The position numbers and the translations under genes are program-made. 64,000 nucleotides of DNA from Candolleomyces eurysporus (Eukaryota; Basidiomycota; Agaricomycetes; Agaricales; Psathyrellaceae): NCBI GenBank assembly GCA_027579435.1, contig JANBPK010000808.1, positions 124,001 through 188,000 on the forward strand, written 5' to 3'. The notes under the pieces are model-generated. The model was not told the origin of the DNA and did not search any database. It saw only the letters and a list, made by a program, of their open reading frames with translations. Positions 59,960 to 64,000 of the stretch are shown one piece after another (the first letter of the stretch is position 1; every line of letters begins with the position of its first letter).

Positions 59960-60121
59960 TTGAGAAGTGGATATTACGTAATTATGATTGTTCCAACTTC
60001 TGCCTCCGGCAAATGATTGCCGATTTCTCCGGTTATTCTGCTCATCCTGGCTAATGGAGCCAATCCCCACATCTATAACTGTCACTGGAATACTTGCTCC
60101 CTGCAGTGACCTTCATCCATT

Positions 60122-61735
60122 ATGCCTTCGTCGCCCAAGCTTTTTGAGACCCCTCTCACAAAACTTTTCCGGATTAACCACCCGGTGATGCTTGCGGGGT
60201 AAGTCAACAACCAGTTCACTCAGCTGTCGTCGGAGGGTAATGAACAGTGCAATAGCATGAACGTTGCCGCAGGTCCCAAGCTGGCAGCAGCCGTTACCAA
60301 CGCCGGTTAGCCCAATGCTACTTCCACTAGGTTCACGACGTCTCATTCCAAGGCGCCAGGTGGAATCGGTGTCATTGGTGGTCTCCGGCAGAGTCCCAAG
60401 TTCCTCAAAAACACTATTGAAGAGCTCAAAAGTCACTTAGAGGACAAGAACGCGCCGTTCGGCGTCGATCTTCTGGTTCCTCAGATAGGTGGAAACGCTC
60501 GCAAGACCAATGTATGTCTCCTTCATCATTACTTGAAACTCGTTCGACCTGAAGCACGTCTCAGAAAGATTACACCAACGGGCAGCTCCCCGAGTTAATT
60601 GACATCGTCATTCAACGTGGTGCCTCGCTCTTTGTCTGTGCTGTCGGTGTTCCCCCTAAGTGGGCAGTCGACAAGCTTCACGCGGCTGGTATTCCTGTGA
60701 TGAAGTAAGTTATTTCCTTTTCGCTGTTTGAGTTCTCTCAAATAGCTGACCTATGGCAGTATGATTGGGCATCCCAAAGTACGTCTAAATTGAAACGTAT
60801 ATTCCTGAGCTCCGCGCTAACTCCATCTTCCAGCATGTCACAAAGGCATTGGCACAAGGTCAGGATACCTCCTCATTCTTCCATTCCCTACTTTAACTCT
60901 CATGCAGGCGTCGATATCATCTGTGCCCAAGGAGGCGAAGGGGGAGGCCATACAGGCGATACACCCTTTTCCATTCTTATTCCCGCTGTGGTCGACCTAT
61001 GTAAGGGCCACAAAAGCCCTCTAACTGGCGAAGACATCATTGTCGTAGCTGCAGGAGGAATCGCCGACGGGCGGGGCTTGGCGGCCTCCTTCACGTACGT
61101 TTCTCACTTTGCTTTCATACACCAGTACGTACTCAACCCGAGATGCTAGCTATGGCGCATCTGGTGTTTGGGTGGGCACTCGGTTTGTAGCATCCGTAGA
61201 GGCCGGCGCACCCAAGAAACACAAGGACTTGCTTCTAAGCGCTGGATATGACGACACGATTAAGACGCTCATTTACTCTGGTCGGCCTATGGCCGTCCGA
61301 AAAACCCCTTATGTTCTTGAATGGTACGTTTCAGCGTGAAGCTGGGCTCTTTTCGTTTAGATTCATTGATTGTCAATGCAGGCAAACAAAGCGTCGGGAC
61401 GAAATTGAGACTCTGGTAGCTCGCGGAGAAATTCCGCATGATGTTGAGCTAGCGAAACGACCAGAGAGGTCCTACGAGGGAGCGAGGTGTAAGAACACGT
61501 ATTGACGCTTCTTCTGCACCAGTTTAATTCTGATTATGTTTGCAGGGCTCATGGGGAAGGTAGCTGGATCGATTAACGAGATTAAGACAGCGAAGGAAAT
61601 GTAAGTGCCCCTGAAACCTTCCTTGGGTGGGAGCGATGGCTGACTTGCTTGTGCAGTGTCGATGAGATGGTTAACACCGCAGCAGAAAGCATTCGATCGG
61701 CACAGAGTCTACAGGTAGTAAGAGCGAAGCTATAA
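60122..61735 (+). CDS. nitronate monooxygenase (2-nitropropane dioxygenase family)
   Basis: An FMN-dependent TIM-barrel enzyme that oxidises toxic alkyl nitronates to carbonyl compounds and nitrite. Seen: MPSSPKLFETPLTKLFRINH, PVMLAGMNVAAGPKLAAAV, GGIGVIGGLRQSPKFLKNTI, FGVDLLVPQIGGNARKTN, RGASLFVCAVGVPPKWAVDK, CAQGGEGGGHTGDTPFSILI (FMN phosphate and catalytic His region), IIVVAAGGIADGRGLAA and GASGVWVGTRFVASVEAGAP. About ten exons; one exon is only 19 nt (60760-60778) and codes most of NMIGHPK. The C-terminal helices end SAQSLQVVRAKL. In tandem with, and upstream of, the DUF3445 gene. Confidence 0.93.
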
Positions 61736-61927
61736 ACACATGACGTTTGTCCATCATGCAGCGTTCATTTTGCTACGCCGATATCGAAGAGAAATCGTGG
61801 TTCCGCCAGGCTCCGGTACTCGTAACGGGGATGTTTATCTACACCTGTCGGATCCTACCCGGAGTTAATAGCTTATTACATGGATGTGCACAAGGGAACT
61901 CCTTCTCGTTCTTGTCCAGACCCTAAT

Positions 61928-63270
61928 ATGTCGACCCGTTACACAAGCCCTTTGAAGCTTGATTTCTTCCTTGACTTTCTGCCTCATAAAACATGGCTTG
62001 TAGCTGGCCTCGTTTTATTGGTAATCGGTCTCGCACCGTGTCTGTGGTTTACAGAAGGGGGTCGACGTCGTTACGGTTCCTGCGATAAACCTAGCCCAGG
62101 GATAGACTATTTCAAACTATCAGGAACGCCTCCACCCAACCCAGTTCTCGACTTCGACATTGACCAGGCGAAGCCGCGACCATATCGCCCTCTCCGGTGG
62201 AAGTATCATCAGACTATGGGTATGTAACTCCCAGGGTGTGTACGCTTTCACTGACCAGTACCACAAGCTCTCATGCCCCTGGAACATGATTGGTGGATCG
62301 AACTGGAATCGACGTATCGAACGAGGATACAAGAGAGGCAGGATCTGTACGCCAAACACGGCCGAATCATCCTGGACTCGCTTCCAGGAAGTGAGGTAGC
62401 CTGCCAGGAACTGATGTTCATGGTCATACAGTTCTTATGTGCTCGATATCCCCAACTCTTTTCATTCGAGCGAGAGAAGTACCTTTTTACGAACGGGCTA
62501 TTAGGGACAACCGATTCCGTTGACAGTGTCGAGCCCCTCAAGTTTCTATTAAACAACGTACCGGAAGACTTTTTAATCACCCAGAAAGACCCAGCATCAG
62601 GTCTTTATTTCCTGACGGCGGGAGTATCTTGCTCGGCCATTGGCTGGAGCATGAAGACAAAGATGGGGAAACCCATGCACGGAATTCACGAGCCAGTACC
62701 GGATTATGCAGAACGTCTGAGAACATCTGTAGACAGGTAAGCCTTTCCTATTGCGAAGCGACGACCCTTACAATATCGTCGCACAGGTTCTTCGAGAAGA
62801 TGCCATGCGAGAAGCCCATTCAAAGGGGATCCTGGTCATTCGAAGTCGGTCAACCGTTGTTTCTCCAAACCGATGATCCACAATACTCGGAGCATAAGCG
62901 ATACAACCCCGACCTGAAGGTCGAAGACATCCATTTACGAGTGGATTGGCAGACTTTGCGACGGCTGCCACAATCCAATGCGATCGTCTTCAACTTCAAG
63001 GCTCTATTCACTCCGGTCAACCACTTCCGGGAAGAGCCATACATCCCGCAGCTTGTCGCCAAAGTGCTGCGGGAAAGCCAACTGCATTTTAAAGAATACA
63101 AAGGATGGGGCCATCTTGAACACAGGCTTCTTCCAGCACTGGATGCGTGGGCGCAGGAACAGATATCGCGAAAGATGGTTCCCGAGAATTGGGAGGAAAG
63201 AACGCTGGATGAGCATCCATTCTATCCTGGCTGGAAAGACAAGCCTAATCAAGTCGACGACTGTGACTAA
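61928..63270 (+). CDS. membrane-anchored DUF3445 (heme-dependent oxidative demethylase-like) protein
   Basis: Three exons. The start MSTRYTSPLKLDFFL at 61928 (an in-frame Met at 61880 is an alternative) is followed by a membrane segment (KTWLVAGLVLLVIGLAPCLW). The soluble part is a full DUF3445 domain: LRWKYHQTMALMPLEHDWWI, ELESTYRTRIQERQDLYAKH, SLPGSEVACQELMFMVIQFL, CARYPQLFSFE, EPLKFLLNNVPEDFLI, GKPMHGIHEPVPDYAERLRT, RGSWSFEVGQPLF, LRVDWQTLRRLPQSNAIVFN and PALDAWAQEQISRKMVPEN. The domain is related to the heme-PAS alpha subunit of bacterial oxidative N-demethylases; many fungi carry single-TM forms of unknown substrate. The C-terminus ends PNQVDDCD. Nothing in the sequence shows which amine or other substrate is used. 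Confidence 0.88.
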
Positions 63271-63281
63271 AACGTACGCAA

Positions 63282-64000
63282 TCAATCGTCTCCCATTAAT
63301 TCCGCTAGTTCTCGTTCTTCCTCCTCAGTCAAACCTGATTCCGTCGCAGCTTTCTCTGACTTTGGTTCGTCTGTTGTAGGCTCGGGCTGTGACGCAGGCA
63401 GTGCAGAAGGGACGAGCAAGTCTGCCGGAGAGCAAGAATGCGTCAAAATGAGAGTCCTGGAGGATAATTTGTAACACCTACCCGCTAGTCGCCATTTGCG
63501 AATCGATTGGTCGAGGCTGGTAGTTACGATGTACGGTTCGATATGCGTTATATCTTCAGTCTTCTTCTGCCGGAACCATAGCCTAATCGCAGTGACATCG
63601 TGCCAATGGACATCCGTCGTGGAGATCAATTCCGGTTCCTCCAGTGTGGAGATATCATAAACACGAAGATAATCTCCTGCGACGGTCAAAAGGTACGACT
63701 CATTGAGCTCAGTCAGAGGCAATGGAAGTATCGCCTTGACTCCGACAGGGTGCACCAGCGGTTTTGGTACCTTCACTGCGGTCGAAGTTTCTTTCTCGAT
63801 CGCTGGATGGATTTGGACAGTCTCGTCTGCAGAAGCTGCACCAAACGTGCTTCAGTAAATCGAGATGTGAAAACGAAGGGACAAACCAACCTGTCCAGAT
63901 CAAATCCTGGCCTAAAGTCAAGTCGTTAATTCGGGTCCGGTGTTGACTGAGCTCTCCCTTCGGAGAGGCCTTCCACAACGCGGGTTTAGCATTCGGTTCC
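63282..64000 (-). CDS. WD40 repeat protein, 3' part
   Basis: The gene enters from beyond 64000 on the minus strand. Visible: AKPALWKASPKGELSQHRTR and INDLTLGQDLIWT, intron, ASADETVQIHPAIEKETSTA, HPVGVKAILPLPLTELNESY, LLTVAGDYLRVYDISTLEEP, DVHWHDVTAIRLWFRQKK and IVTTSLDQSIRKWRLA, a short intron, and an acidic C-terminus ending ERELAELMGDD. These are blades of a WD40 propeller with the usual GH-like and WD-like spacing partly degenerate. The protein is a scaffold of some kind; without the N-terminus I cannot say which. The stop lies 12 bp from the stop of the convergent DUF3445 gene, so the 3' UTRs must overlap. Confidence 0.8.

Overview
This window is nuclear DNA from a filamentous fungus, most likely a basidiomycete of the Agaricomycetes. 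Almost every gene is broken by short introns (about 45-70 nt, GT...AG). Genes are packed closely on both strands. The protein families are fungal: a Zn(II)2Cys6 transcription factor, Pdx1 vitamin B6 synthase, Img2/mL49, a QDE2-type Argonaute and a very small fungal metallothionein. I cannot name the species. The scattered single Ns sit almost entirely beside homopolymer runs, which points to a pyrosequencing-type assembly, and several genes keep frame only if the N is dropped.

Layout. 0-11 kb: start of a CUE/UBA-like protein (-), an M24 aminopeptidase-like protein (+), a small proline-rich protein (-), an MFS transporter (+), ORC5 (-), a long-chain acyl-CoA synthetase (-) and a penta-EF-hand protein (-). 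11-15 kb is gene-poor with one or two doubtful small genes. 15-25 kb: NOP16 (+), a Zn2Cys6 factor (+), a 2.9-kb stretch with no recognisable gene, a small zinc-ribbon protein (+) and the Rab GTPase YPT1 (+). 25-38 kb: Argonaute (+), a small Ser/Pro-rich protein (-), mitoribosomal mL49 (+), PDX1 (+), a small unknown (+), an RS/RD-rich SR-like protein (-), a GT8-like glycosyltransferase (-) and cyclin L (+). 38-51 kb: signal recognition particle receptor alpha (+), a mucin-like single-pass membrane protein with a 12-bp minisatellite (-), glyoxalase II (+), SFT2 (-), the large decapping scaffold EDC4/Ge-1 (-) and a 35-residue metallothionein (+). 51-64 kb: BET4 (Rab geranylgeranyltransferase alpha, -), splicing factor SYF1 (+), a coiled-coil unknown (-), SSF1/Peter Pan (+), cytochrome c heme lyase (-), nitronate monooxygenase (+), a membrane-anchored DUF3445 protein (+) and the 3' part of a WD40 protein (-).

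The genes are mostly housekeeping and act separately: ribosome biogenesis (NOP16, SSF1), splicing and transcription (SYF1, cyclin L, SR-like), mRNA decay and RNA interference (EDC4, Argonaute), secretory traffic (SRP receptor, SFT2, YPT1, and BET4, whose enzyme prenylates YPT1-type Rabs), mitochondria (mL49, heme lyase, possibly glyoxalase II). I see no secondary-metabolite cluster, no intact transposon and no viral gene. The most unusual features are in gene structure: very small exons (3, 6, 7, 12 and 19 nt), a GC-AG intron in Argonaute, a start codon followed directly by an intron in BET4, and many head-to-head gene pairs with short shared 5' regions.
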